Source: Ornithinibacillus xuwenensis (GTDB taxonomy: Bacteria; Bacillota; Bacilli; Bacillales; Amphibacillaceae). From it: 64,000 nt of DNA. Location: contig NZ_JBDIML010000002.1 in the NCBI RefSeq assembly GCF_039614845.1, positions 558,001 to 622,000 on the forward strand, given 5' to 3'. A model generated the notes under the pieces. It was not told the DNA's origin and did not search any database. It saw only the letters and a list, made by a program, of their open reading frames with translations. Below are positions 17,820-26,354 of the stretch, piece after piece. The translations under genes and the position numbers were made by a program. The first letter of the stretch is position 1. Every line of letters starts with the position of its first letter.

Positions 17820-20800
17820 AGCAAAGCATCCGGTTCGCTTTGTAACCGCATCTAGTTTGTTTGATGGTCACGATGCTTCCATAAACATTATGCGTCGAAT
17901 TCTACAGTCTAGTGGTGCTGAAGTTATCCATCTTGGTCATAATAGATCTGTTGAAGAAGTCGTTCATGCCGCTATTCAGGAGGATGCGCAAGGAATAGCA
18001 ATTTCTTCCTATCAAGGTGGGCATGTGGAGTACTTTAAGTATATGATTGATCTATTAAAAGAGCTTGGTGCAGACCATATAAAAGTATTTGGAGGCGGCG
18101 GTGGTGTTATCATTCCCCGTGAAATAAAAGAACTTCATCAATATGGTGTAACTAGAATTTTCTCACCAGATGATGGGCGTGAGTTAGGCCTTCAAGGGAT
18201 GATAAATTTCATGATTGAGCAATGTGATTATTTACCTCCTTTTGATTATGATAAGCAAATAGCGAAGCTGATTGAAGGGGATCGCCAAGCAATTGCTAGA
18301 ATGATAACTTATGTAGAGAATGATAAAGTAAGTGATGAAGAAAAGCATAAAGTAATGGAAGCAATTCAAAATCATACTGAAAACACTGTTCCCGTACTTG
18401 GGATTACCGGGACAGGTGGAGCTGGAAAAAGCTCTTTAACAGATGAATTAATTCGTAGGTTTATTAATATTATTCCAGATAGAAAGATTGCAATTATCTC
18501 GATTGACCCTACGAAGCGGAAAACTGGAGGGGCATTACTCGGAGATCGTATTCGTATGAATGCTATCTTCTCAGATCGTGTTTACATGCGTTCGCTTGCT
18601 ACAAGGGACTCAAGAAGCGAGCTCTCAAAGGCAATAAGTGATGTTATTAAGGTTGTTCGAGCATCTGGGTTTGATTTTATTATTGTTGAAACAAGTGGTA
18701 TTGGTCAAGGGGATGCAGCGATTACAGAGGTAACCGACCTTTCGATGTATGTAATGACCTCTGAATTTGGTGCGCCTACCCAATTAGAGAAAATTGATAT
18801 GATTGATTTCGCTGATTTTATTGTCATCAATAAATTCGAACAAAAGGGATCTGAGGATGCATTAAATCAAGTTCGAAAGCAATATGAACGTAGTCATATG
18901 CTATTTCACCATGATAACAAAACGTTTCCGGTATTTGGAACAATAGCTAGTCAATTCAATGACACCGGTACTAATGCCTTATTCGCAGCATTAGTTGATA
19001 AAATCAACGAACAGTATAGCTGGAATGAGTCAGTTGACTTCGAGAGGCATGTTATCTCTGAAAAGCAAAATCTAATTATTACCAATGAACGTCGCCATTA
19101 CTTACGAGAGATTGCAAGCTATATAAGAAGCTATCATAAGCAGGCTATAGAACAGAGTGGTACTGCTAGAAGACTTTATCAACTAGACGGTGCAATCGAA
19201 GTTGTAGAAGATGAGTCTACAAAGGAACCATTAAGAAAAGCATACGAAGCCTATGAATTCAATTTGCATCCAAATGCGAAAAAGCTACTTGAATCATGGG
19301 ATATTACGAAACAGGCATATGCACAAGATACGATGACCTTTAAAGTTCGTGATAAAGAAATTGAAATGGATATTACGACTGAATCATTAGCTGGCGTAAA
19401 AATTCCAAAGGTCGCATTTCCAAAATATATGGACTGGGGTGATCGTTTACTTTGGTTACTGAAGGAAAATGTCCCTGGAGCATTTCCATTTACAGCGGGG
19501 GTATTTCCATTTAAACGAAAGGGTGAAGATCCTACTCGTCAATTTGCTGGAGAGGGAACACCCGAACGCACCAATCGTCGTTTTCATTATCTATCGAAAA
19601 ATGAAGATGCTAAACGTTTATCGACTGCCTTTGACTCCGTAACTCTTTATGGAGAAGACCCGGCTTATCGACCAGATATTTATGGGAAGATCGGTGAAAG
19701 TGGCGTTAACATATGTACGCTAGTGGATATGAAAAAGCTTTACAGTGGCTTTGATTTAACGGATCCAAAAACCTCCGTATCCATGACTATTAATGGTCCT
19801 GCGCCAATCATATTAGCGATGTATTTTAATACAGCAATTGATCAGCAAGTAGAAGAATTCAAGCAAGAGAATGGACGTCAGCCTTCAGATGAAGAGTACA
19901 AAAGAATTAAAGCAGAAACGTTATCAGTTGTTCGTGGAACCGTTCAGGCGGATATATTAAAAGAGGATCAAGGTCAGAATACTTGTATTTTCTCCACCGA
20001 ATTTGCTTTGCGAATGATGGGTGATATTCAACAATACTTTATCGATAAAAATGTCCGTAATTATTATTCGGTTTCCATATCTGGATACCATATAGCAGAA
20101 GCTGGTGCAAATCCAATTACACAGCTTGCATTTACACTAGCTAATGGCTTTACGTATGTGGAGTACTACCTAAGCCGTGGAATGGATATCAATAAATTCG
20201 CACCGAACTTATCCTTCTTTTTCTCGAATGGACTTGATCCTGAATATACGGTAATTGGTCGAGTGGCAAGACGTATATGGGCAATTACCATGCGCGATAA
20301 ATATGGTGCGAATGAGCGAAGTCAGAAGCTGAAATATCACATTCAAACATCTGGGCGTTCCTTACATGCGCAGGAAATTGATTTTAATGATATTCGTACA
20401 ACACTACAAGCATTAATTGCGATTCAAGATAATACAAATTCACTCCATACGAATGCTTATGATGAGGCGATTACGACGCCAACAGAAGAGTCGGTTCGTC
20501 GTGCCATGGCAATTCAGATGATTATTAATCGTGAATTCGGATTAACGAAGAATGAAAACTCCCTACAAGGATCTTTTATAGTGGAAGAACTAACAGACCT
20601 AGTAGAGGAAGCGGTTTTACAGGAATTTGAGCGTATCAATGATCGTGGTGGCGTGTTAGGTGCAATGGAACGTCAATATCAGCGTGGGAAAATTCAAGAG
20701 GAATCACTTTATTATGAAGGGAAAAAGCATTCAGGTGAATTACCGATTATTGGTGTAAACACATACCTTAATCCTAATCCTCCTTCAGAAGAAGAAATTG

Positions 20801-21039
20801 ATTCTATGGAGTTAGCACGTGCGACAAAGGAAGAAAAGGAACATCAAATTACCGAATTGAAGAATTTCCAGGAACAGCATGCGGATAAAGCGGAGGCTGC
20901 TTTGGAACGTTTAAAAGAAACAGCTGCTTCAGGCGGGAATATCTTTGAGGAATTGATGGAGACGGTAAAGGTTGCTAGTCTAGGACAAATCACAAATGCC
21001 CTCTACCAAGTAGGCGGTCAGTACAGAAGGAATATGTAG
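17797..21039 (+). CDS. icmF: Fused isobutyryl-CoA mutase IcmF
   Basis: An adenosylcobalamin enzyme of 1080 residues that interconverts isobutyryl-CoA and n-butyryl-CoA, linking valine-type and straight-chain catabolism. Domain order: N-terminal B12-binding domain (about 10-150, with LFDGHDAS and VFGGGGGVI), MeaI-like G domain (Walker A near 202-214, GITGTGGAGKSS, then IDPTKRKTGGALLGD and VETSGIGQGD), and the C-terminal mutase TIM barrel (about 520-1080, with AGEGTPERTNRRFHYL and SISGYHIAEAGANP). GGAGGG at 17785 best serves the ATG at 17797 rather than the upstream TTG or ATG. It overlaps the TetR gene by 23 nt. Full length is normal for IcmF. Confidence 0.95.
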   Translation: MVQVTSYKAKHPVRFVTASSLFDGHDASINIMRRILQSSGAEVIHLGHNRSVEEVVHAAIQEDAQGIAISSYQGGHVEYFKYMIDLLKELGADHIKVFGGGGGVIIPREIKELHQYGVTRIFSPDDGRELGLQGMINFMIEQCDYLPPFDYDKQIAKLIEGDRQAIARMITYVENDKVSDEEKHKVMEAIQNHTENTVPVLGITGTGGAGKSSLTDELIRRFINIIPDRKIAIISIDPTKRKTGGALLGDRIRMNAIFSDRVYMRSLATRDSRSELSKAISDVIKVVRASGFDFIIVETSGIGQGDAAITEVTDLSMYVMTSEFGAPTQLEKIDMIDFADFIVINKFEQKGSEDALNQVRKQYERSHMLFHHDNKTFPVFGTIASQFNDTGTNALFAALVDKINEQYSWNESVDFERHVISEKQNLIITNERRHYLREIASYIRSYHKQAIEQSGTARRLYQLDGAIEVVEDESTKEPLRKAYEAYEFNLHPNAKKLLESWDITKQAYAQDTMTFKVRDKEIEMDITTESLAGVKIPKVAFPKYMDWGDRLLWLLKENVPGAFPFTAGVFPFKRKGEDPTRQFAGEGTPERTNRRFHYLSKNEDAKRLSTAFDSVTLYGEDPAYRPDIYGKIGESGVNICTLVDMKKLYSGFDLTDPKTSVSMTINGPAPIILAMYFNTAIDQQVEEFKQENGRQPSDEEYKRIKAETLSVVRGTVQADILKEDQGQNTCIFSTEFALRMMGDIQQYFIDKNVRNYYSVSISGYHIAEAGANPITQLAFTLANGFTYVEYYLSRGMDINKFAPNLSFFFSNGLDPEYTVIGRVARRIWAITMRDKYGANERSQKLKYHIQTSGRSLHAQEIDFNDIRTTLQALIAIQDNTNSLHTNAYDEAITTPTEESVRRAMAIQMIINREFGLTKNENSLQGSFIVEELTDLVEEAVLQEFERINDRGGVLGAMERQYQRGKIQEESLYYEGKKHSGELPIIGVNTYLNPNPPSEEEIDSMELARATKEEKEHQITELKNFQEQHADKAEAALERLKETAASGGNIFEELMETVKVASLGQITNALYQVGGQYRRNM

Positions 21040-21169
21040 ATATAATGGTGAAGGAAGTCAATGGACTACAGTTACGCTTCCAAAGTTTCAAAGAAGTTCC
21101 ATAGTAGCTTTCCTTCACGATGCAACAGCACATGAATTAATGATGCGAAAGTGATAGCGTATGAAATGT

Positions 21170-21210
21170 AAAAGTTGAGAAGACGGCTGTCCTCTCAACT
21201 TTTATATATT
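21170..21210 (+). terminator. Terminator of the acyl-CoA block
   Basis: AAAAGTTGAGA (21170-21180) pairs perfectly with TCTCAACTTTT (21193-21203), followed by an AT-rich tail. It lies 131 nt after icmF. Confidence 0.75.
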
Positions 21211-21250
21211 ATAATAAAGGTTGATTTCATTTATGCTTTTTGATAGCATA

Positions 21251-21277
21251 ATTCATTATGATTTGTTTATAATGAAT
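21251..21277. repeat. Inverted repeat upstream of rpoE
   Basis: ATTCATTAT (21251-21259) and ATAATGAAT (21269-21277) are perfect 9-bp arms around a 9-nt spacer. The longer AGCATAA and TTATGCT flanks can also pair, and TTTATGCTTTTT occurs on both sides. It may be an operator or an RNA structure in the 390-bp gap before rpoE, which otherwise holds only the icmF terminator. Confidence 0.5.
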
Positions 21278-21429
21278 GATAGGCTTTATGCTTTTTAAAG
21301 AACACGTATACATAAACAGTTGAATGTTTGTTTTTACATCATCAAGAGTAAATCCTCCTTTGAGGAATTAACTTTTAATAGAAATGAGGCTTATCGCCAG
21401 TATAACTAATGAAAAGGGAGTGCGGTATT

Positions 21430-21993
21430 GTGAGCTTGGATAATCTTAGCCGCGAGGAAATCAAAAGTATGTCAATGTTAGAATTGGCAAAAGAAATTAT
21501 GACAGAAGAAAAGAAGGCTTTAGATTTTAGAGATGTTTTCAATAAAATTGCCGAGCTAAAAGACTTCACAGATGAGCAAAAAGACGATGCGCTAGCACAG
21601 TTTTACACAGACTTAAATGTGGATGGAAGATTTATTACACTCGGATCAAATATGTGGGGGCTAAAACGCTGGTACCCTGTTGAACAAATGGATGAAGATA
21701 TCCATAATGAACCAAAGAAGAAGAAAAAAGTGAAGAAGAAGACTGAAGATGATGATCTTGATATCGAAGAGGATGATTTAGATCTTGGTCTTGATGATGA
21801 AGATGAAGAAGAGTTAGATGTTGATTTTGATGAACTAGATGATGATGAAGACGAAGATTTTGATGAATTAGAGGATGACGACTTCGATGGCTTCGATGAT
21901 GATGACGAAGACGAAGACGTTGAAGATGATTTAGATGATTTAAATGAAATCGATGAAGATGAAATGGACGACGACCTTGAAGAAGAAAAATAA
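21430..21993 (+). CDS. rpoE: RNA polymerase delta subunit
   Basis: The delta subunit raises RNA polymerase specificity and recycling in Firmicutes. The GTG at 21430 is chosen because AGGGAG lies about 10 nt upstream and the family N-terminus is MSLDNLSREEIKSMSMLELA; an ATG 21 nt upstream would add a poor extension. The protein has 187 residues: a folded HARE/winged domain (1-95) with MWGLKRWYPVEQ, a lysine run near 97-105, then a disordered Asp/Glu tail of about 80 residues. It lies directly upstream of pyrG, as in B. subtilis. Confidence 0.95.
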   Translation: MSLDNLSREEIKSMSMLELAKEIMTEEKKALDFRDVFNKIAELKDFTDEQKDDALAQFYTDLNVDGRFITLGSNMWGLKRWYPVEQMDEDIHNEPKKKKKVKKKTEDDDLDIEEDDLDLGLDDEDEEELDVDFDELDDDEDEDFDELEDDDFDGFDDDDEDEDVEDDLDDLNEIDEDEMDDDLEEEK

Positions 21994-22004
21994 AGAATGA
22001 CTGC

Positions 22005-22033
22005 TTGACTTTTATTGGGCAGGTGAGTACAAT
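22005..22033 (+). promoter_or_regulatory. SigA promoter of pyrG
   Basis: TTGACT (22005-22010) and TACAAT (22028-22033) are separated by exactly 17 bp. Transcription would start at the G-tract GGGCTC at 22041. Confidence 0.88.
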
Positions 22034-22040
22034 TTATATT

Positions 22041-22096
22041 GGGCTCTTTAAATTTATTTATTCAAAGCGTTTCCCCTAATTGGGGAGGCGCTTTTT
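22041..22096 (+). promoter_or_regulatory. pyrG leader: CTP-responsive G-reiteration attenuator
   Basis: The predicted transcript begins GGGCUC, the start sequence that allows repeated G addition when CTP is low (known for B. subtilis pyrG). A terminator hairpin follows: AAAGCGTTTCCCC (22064-22076) pairs over 13 positions with 22082-22094, loop TAATT, then a U-tract to 22096. The added G residues can pair with the UUUCCCC strand and prevent the terminator. The hairpin may also end the rpoE transcript. Confidence 0.85.
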
Positions 22097-22255
22097 GTGT
22101 TTTATACAAGCTTTTATTGGGAATCAATCCTCTAGTGATTTATACCACTGGGGAGTTTTTCATTTCTATGATTCTTATAGAGGATTGTGCACAAACTAAT
22201 ACAAACAGTGGTCGTTCTCATTAGTTAATTATCATGAATAGAAAGAGGGATAATC

Positions 22256-23866
22256 GTGGCTAAGTATATTTTTGTCACAGGTGGCGTAGTGTCATCTTTA
22301 GGAAAAGGAATTACAGCAGCATCATTAGGAAGGTTATTAAAGAATCGTGGATTAAAGGTTACGATTCAAAAGTTTGATCCATATATAAATGTGGATCCAG
22401 GAACAATGAGCCCGTATCAACATGGTGAAGTGTTTGTAACGGATGACGGTGCAGAAACAGACCTTGATTTAGGGCATTATGAACGCTTTATTGACATTAA
22501 TTTAAATAAATATAGCAATATTACAACTGGTAAAGTCTACTCCAATGTTATTCGTAAAGAACGTCGTGGAGACTACTTAGGTGGCACCGTACAGGTTATC
22601 CCCCATATTACCAATGAAATAAAGGATCAAGTATTTCGTGCTAGTGAAGCAACAGGTGCAGATGTTGTTATTACTGAAATTGGAGGAACTGTCGGCGATA
22701 TTGAATCACTGCCATTTCTCGAGGCAATTCGACAAGTGAAAAGTGATATTGGTAAGCGTAATGTGATGTATGTCCATTGTACACTGGTACCATACATCAA
22801 AGCAGCCGGTGAATTGAAGACAAAACCAACCCAGCATAGTGTAAAAGAACTACGTTCATTAGGTATTCAGCCTGATGCAGTTGTCCTCAGAACCGAGCAT
22901 GAAATTAGTCAGGATATGAAGGATAAAATTGCCCTATTCTGTGATATTCGAGAAGAAGCAGTAATTGAAATGCGTGATGCCGATAATTTATATCAAGTTC
23001 CTTTAGCACTGCAGGATCAACGCCTAGATCAGCTGGTATGTGAGCATTTTGGAATAGATACAGAACCGGCTGATATGGGAGAATGGAAAGCGTTAGTAGA
23101 TCGTGTATGTAATCTATCCAAGAAAATCCACATTGGGTTAGTAGGTAAATATGTGGAGCTACAAGATGCCTATATTTCAGTTGTTGAATCATTAAAACAT
23201 GCTGGGTATGCGTATGATGCCGATATTCAGGTTCACTGGATAAATTCTGAAAAGATGGATACAGCTACGATTAGGGAAAAGCTAACACATGTAGATGGTG
23301 TTCTCGTACCTGGTGGTTTTGGTGATCGTGGAATTGAAGGAAAAATCGAAGCGATTCGTTTTGCTCGTGAAAATAAAATTCCTTTCCTTGGTATTTGCTT
23401 AGGGATGCAATTAGCAACCGTTGAATTTGCTCGAAACGTACTTGGCTATGCGGATGCACATTCAGCAGAAATCAATCCAACTACAACACATCCAATAATC
23501 GATTTATTGCCGGAACAAAAAGATATTGAGAACTTGGGTGGCACACTTCGATTAGGGTTATACCCTTGTAAGCTAAAGGACGGTACAAAAACAAAAGCTG
23601 CTTATGATGGAGCATCTATTGTAGAGGAACGTCATCGTCATCGCTATGAGTTCAATAATGAATATCGTGAGCAAATGGAAGCAAACGGATTTATTTTCTC
23701 CGGAACAAGCCCAGATGGTCGTTTGGTGGAAACAATTGAAATTGAAGATCATCCTTGGTTTGTTGCAAGCCAATTCCACCCTGAATTTACATCTCGTCCA
23801 ACTAGGCCACAAAGCTTATTTAAAGGATTTATTGGAGCAGCAGTAGAACAAAATAACCATAAATAA
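22256..23866 (+). CDS. pyrG: CTP synthase
   Basis: The product aminates UTP to CTP using glutamine and ATP. It has 536 residues, from a GTG start with GAAAGAGG upstream. The N-terminal amidoligase domain begins GGVVSSLGKGI (9-19). The C-terminal class I glutaminase has C381 in FLGICLGMQ, and the late PEFTSRP segment provides the remaining triad region. The leader contains a CTP-sensing attenuator. Its position between rpoE and spo0F is the standard Bacillus order. Confidence 0.98.
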   Translation: MAKYIFVTGGVVSSLGKGITAASLGRLLKNRGLKVTIQKFDPYINVDPGTMSPYQHGEVFVTDDGAETDLDLGHYERFIDINLNKYSNITTGKVYSNVIRKERRGDYLGGTVQVIPHITNEIKDQVFRASEATGADVVITEIGGTVGDIESLPFLEAIRQVKSDIGKRNVMYVHCTLVPYIKAAGELKTKPTQHSVKELRSLGIQPDAVVLRTEHEISQDMKDKIALFCDIREEAVIEMRDADNLYQVPLALQDQRLDQLVCEHFGIDTEPADMGEWKALVDRVCNLSKKIHIGLVGKYVELQDAYISVVESLKHAGYAYDADIQVHWINSEKMDTATIREKLTHVDGVLVPGGFGDRGIEGKIEAIRFARENKIPFLGICLGMQLATVEFARNVLGYADAHSAEINPTTTHPIIDLLPEQKDIENLGGTLRLGLYPCKLKDGTKTKAAYDGASIVEERHRHRYEFNNEYREQMEANGFIFSGTSPDGRLVETIEIEDHPWFVASQFHPEFTSRPTRPQSLFKGFIGAAVEQNNHK

Positions 23867-23894
23867 ATTATCTGCTAAAAAAATATATGGTAAT

Positions 23895-23940
23895 AAAGTC
23901 GCGAATTTCACCTTAATAGGTACGATTCGCGACTTTTTTG
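23895..23940 (+). terminator. Terminator of pyrG
   Basis: AAAGTCGCGAAT and ATTCGCGACTTT form a perfect 12-bp stem ending in a run of T. Confidence 0.9.
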
Positions 23941-24039
23941 ATATATTCAACTATATAGTTTCATCTTGTTGACAATCGGGTATAAAGAAAGGTCATACTA
24001 CTTATTTACTAATTCTTATTATAAAATGTTCGTTAAAAA

Positions 24040-24069
24040 GAAGGGTATTTTGTGCTTTATATCGAATTA
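24040..24069 (+). promoter_or_regulatory. SigH-type promoter of spo0F
   Basis: GAAGGGTAT at 24040-24048 and ATCGAATTA from 24061 are spaced 12 bp, matching the SigH pattern RWAGGAWWT-N12-RNNGAAT with one mismatch. B. subtilis spo0F is known to use SigH. A TTGACAA at about 23969 resembles half of a Spo0A box but is not conclusive. Confidence 0.7.
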
Positions 24070-24098
24070 GTTAATATAAAGGGGGATATTGTCATAAA

Positions 24099-24458
24099 AT
24101 GGAAAAGAAAATATTGATTGTAGATGACGAAGTGGGTATCCGCTTACTATTAGAAGACCTCTTGGGAAGCGAAGGCCATGGGGTTTATACGGCGCAGACA
24201 GGTAAAGAAGCGCTGGATTTATTACAAGTACATACGATTGACCTTTTAATTATGGATTATAAGCTACCGATTTTAGACGGAATAGAAGTATTAAAACAAT
24301 TAGAGAGAGAGAAGATTGACATTCCCACTATTGTCATGAGTGGATTAGTTGAAAACATAAAAGATGAAATTATTACTTTTCCAATTGTAAAGAAAGTCTT
24401 GTCAAAGCCATTTAATGTTCTAGAAGTAAGAGAATTTGTTAATCAATTATTGGCATAA
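24099..24458 (+). CDS. spo0F: Sporulation phosphorelay response regulator Spo0F
   Basis: A single-domain receiver of 119 residues that takes phosphate from sporulation kinases and passes it to Spo0B. The acidic pocket is D9, D10 and E11 with phospho-acceptor D53 in LLIMDYKLP; the switch residue is S81 (Thr in B. subtilis), and K103 lies in LSKPF. There is no output domain. AAGGGGGATATTGTCATAAA precedes the ATG. It is monocistronic between pyrG and fbaA, as in other Bacillaceae. The SigH-type promoter upstream fits its control. Confidence 0.95.
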   Translation: MEKKILIVDDEVGIRLLLEDLLGSEGHGVYTAQTGKEALDLLQVHTIDLLIMDYKLPILDGIEVLKQLEREKIDIPTIVMSGLVENIKDEIITFPIVKKVLSKPFNVLEVREFVNQLLA

Positions 24459-24509
24459 TTAATTAAATTTTTTAAAAAGTATGCGAGTATTAACTTTAGC
24501 TCTATTACC

Positions 24510-24539
24510 TTGCACCTTGGCATTTGACTTTGGTATTCT
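24510..24539 (+). promoter_or_regulatory. Possible SigA promoter of fbaA
   Basis: TTGCAC (24510-24515) and TATTCT (24534-24539) are spaced 18 bp, and TGG before the -10 gives an extended element. Confidence 0.5.
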
Positions 24540-24599
24540 AATATAGTAAGTAAACAATAACGAATAGATGTCACATTCATCATCGAAGGAGGAAATCAA

Positions 24600-25454
24600 A
24601 TGCCATTAGTATCCATGAAAGAGATGCTAGAACAAGGTAAAAATAACGGCTATGCAGTTGGACAATTCAATATAAATAACTTGGAGTACATACAAGCTAT
24701 CCTGCAAGCAGCTGAAGAAGAGAAATCTCCAGTAATTCTTGGAGTTTCGGAAGGTGCTGCAAAATACATGGGCGGCTTCAAAGTTGTAGTCGCAATGGTT
24801 AAAGCTCAAATGGAAGAGTACGGTACAACAGTACCAGTAGCTATTCATTTAGACCATGGTTCAAGCTTTGAAAAATGTGCACAAGCAATCCATGCAGGGT
24901 TTACATCTGTCATGATTGATGCATCACATTCATCAATTGATGAAAATATTGCGCTAACGAAAAAAGTTGTAGAGCTAGCTCATATTCACGGTGTATCGGT
25001 TGAGGCAGAAGTAGGAACTGTAGGCGGAGAAGAAGACGGTGTTATCGGTGGTATTAACTATGCAGATGCACAGGAATGCCTACGTCTTGTAAAAGAAGCT
25101 GGAATTGACTGCTTGGCACCTGCACTTGGTTCTGTACATGGACCATACCAAGGTGAACCAAATTTAGGTTTTAAAGAAATGGAAGAAATCTTAAACTTAA
25201 CACAAGTTCCATTAGTATTACACGGTGGTACTGGTATCCCAACAAAGGATATTCAAAAAGCTGTATCGTTAGGTACTGCTAAAATTAATGTAAATACAGA
25301 AAATCAAATGGCACAAGCAAAAGCTGTACGTGAAGCATTAAATGCCAAACCTGATCTTTATGATCCACGTAAATACTTAGGACCAGGTACAGAGGCAATT
25401 AAACAAACCGTAATCGGTAAAATGCGTGAATTTGGTTCTTCTAATCAAGCTTAA
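24600..25454 (+). CDS. fbaA: Class II fructose-bisphosphate aldolase
   Basis: The product cleaves fructose 1,6-bisphosphate into dihydroxyacetone phosphate and glyceraldehyde 3-phosphate, for glycolysis and gluconeogenesis. It has 284 residues, with zinc-ligand regions VAIHLDHGSSFE (about 79-90) and LVLHGGTGIP, and the active-site segment EAEVGTVGGEEDG. AAGGAGG lies before the ATG. It has its own promoter and terminator and sits upstream of tal, as in B. subtilis. Confidence 0.97.
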   Translation: MPLVSMKEMLEQGKNNGYAVGQFNINNLEYIQAILQAAEEEKSPVILGVSEGAAKYMGGFKVVVAMVKAQMEEYGTTVPVAIHLDHGSSFEKCAQAIHAGFTSVMIDASHSSIDENIALTKKVVELAHIHGVSVEAEVGTVGGEEDGVIGGINYADAQECLRLVKEAGIDCLAPALGSVHGPYQGEPNLGFKEMEEILNLTQVPLVLHGGTGIPTKDIQKAVSLGTAKINVNTENQMAQAKAVREALNAKPDLYDPRKYLGPGTEAIKQTVIGKMREFGSSNQA

Positions 25455-25470
25455 CATGTAAAGTAGGAAT

Positions 25471-25531
25471 GCCCTACCAGATTTTAACGGCTATGCATAT
25501 ATGTATAATAGCTAATCTGGCAGGGCTTTCT
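25471..25531 (+). terminator. Terminator of fbaA
   Basis: GCCCTACCAGATT (25471-25483) pairs with AATCTGGCAGGGC (25514-25526). The loop contains a second nested stem pairing GCTAT with ATAGC. The T-tract is short. Confidence 0.75.
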
Positions 25532-25570
25532 GTAAATAATGCTTATCAATTATTCGGGGAGGTAGAATAG

Positions 25571-26218
25571 ATGAAGTTCTTTATTGATACTGCAAATATT
25601 GAAGAGATTCGTTCCGCAAACGAATTAGGAATTTTGGCAGGGGTTACAACAAATCCAAGCCTAGTTGCAAAAGAAGGAGTATCCTTTCATGATCGCTTAA
25701 GAGAGATTACTGCTGAAGTGACAGAAGGATCCGTTAGTGCAGAGGTTATTGCAGAAGATGCAGCTGGAATGATTGCAGAAGGGAAAGAGCTTGCTGCGAT
25801 TGCACCAAACATCACAGTAAAGGTACCAATGACTTTGGAAGGGCTAAAAGCAGTAAAAGCGTTTAGTGATTTAAACATAAAAACGAATGTTACTCTAATT
25901 TTCAATGCAAACCAAGCTCTACTTGCTGCAAGAGCAGGTGCTACATATGTATCACCATTTTTAGGACGTCTAGATGATATTGGACATGATGGGATGCAAT
26001 TAATTGCAACTATTTCGGAAATCTTTGATCGTCACAATATTAACACGGAGATTATAGCAGCGAGCATTAGACATCCATTACATGTAACGGATGCTGCTTT
26101 ACATGGAGCAAGTATAGCTACCGTACCATATAATGTGCTTGGTCAGCTTGTGAAGCATCCATTAACAGATCAAGGTATCGAAAAATTTCTTGCGGATTGG
26201 AATAAGTCGAATCAATAA
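25571..26218 (+). CDS. tal: Transaldolase-like protein (FSA/small transaldolase family)
   Basis: A TIM-barrel enzyme of 215 residues of the short transaldolase family (B. subtilis YwjH). It begins FFIDTANIEEI and contains GVTTNPSLVAKEG. The Schiff-base Lys is K84 in ITVKVPMT. It transfers dihydroxyacetone units between sugar phosphates in the pentose phosphate pathway. GGGGAGG precedes the ATG. The order fbaA-tal-murZ is conserved. Confidence 0.94.
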   Translation: MKFFIDTANIEEIRSANELGILAGVTTNPSLVAKEGVSFHDRLREITAEVTEGSVSAEVIAEDAAGMIAEGKELAAIAPNITVKVPMTLEGLKAVKAFSDLNIKTNVTLIFNANQALLAARAGATYVSPFLGRLDDIGHDGMQLIATISEIFDRHNINTEIIAASIRHPLHVTDAALHGASIATVPYNVLGQLVKHPLTDQGIEKFLADWNKSNQ

Positions 26219-26311
26219 GCATGAATAAAAGCTATATTGACCAAACTATGAACAAGATGATTACAAGCCAATATGAAAGTAATAAAGGCTAGAATAATTT
26301 TAAAAATGTGT

Positions 26312-26330
26312 GTTCAAATAAAATTTGAAC
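26312..26330. promoter_or_regulatory. 19-bp perfect palindrome upstream of murZ
   Basis: GTTCAAATAAAATTTGAAC consists of two perfect 8-bp arms around AAA. It ends 24 nt before the murZ start. It could be an operator or a short RNA hairpin near the ribosome binding site. No known regulator motif was recognised. Confidence 0.45.
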
Positions 26331-26354
26331 AACCTCATAAAGCGGGGTTTTGAT

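Noticed and set aside
22039..22224. Small open frame in the pyrG leader
   Set aside because: It overlaps the transcription start and attenuator hairpin, has no ribosome site and no family resemblance.
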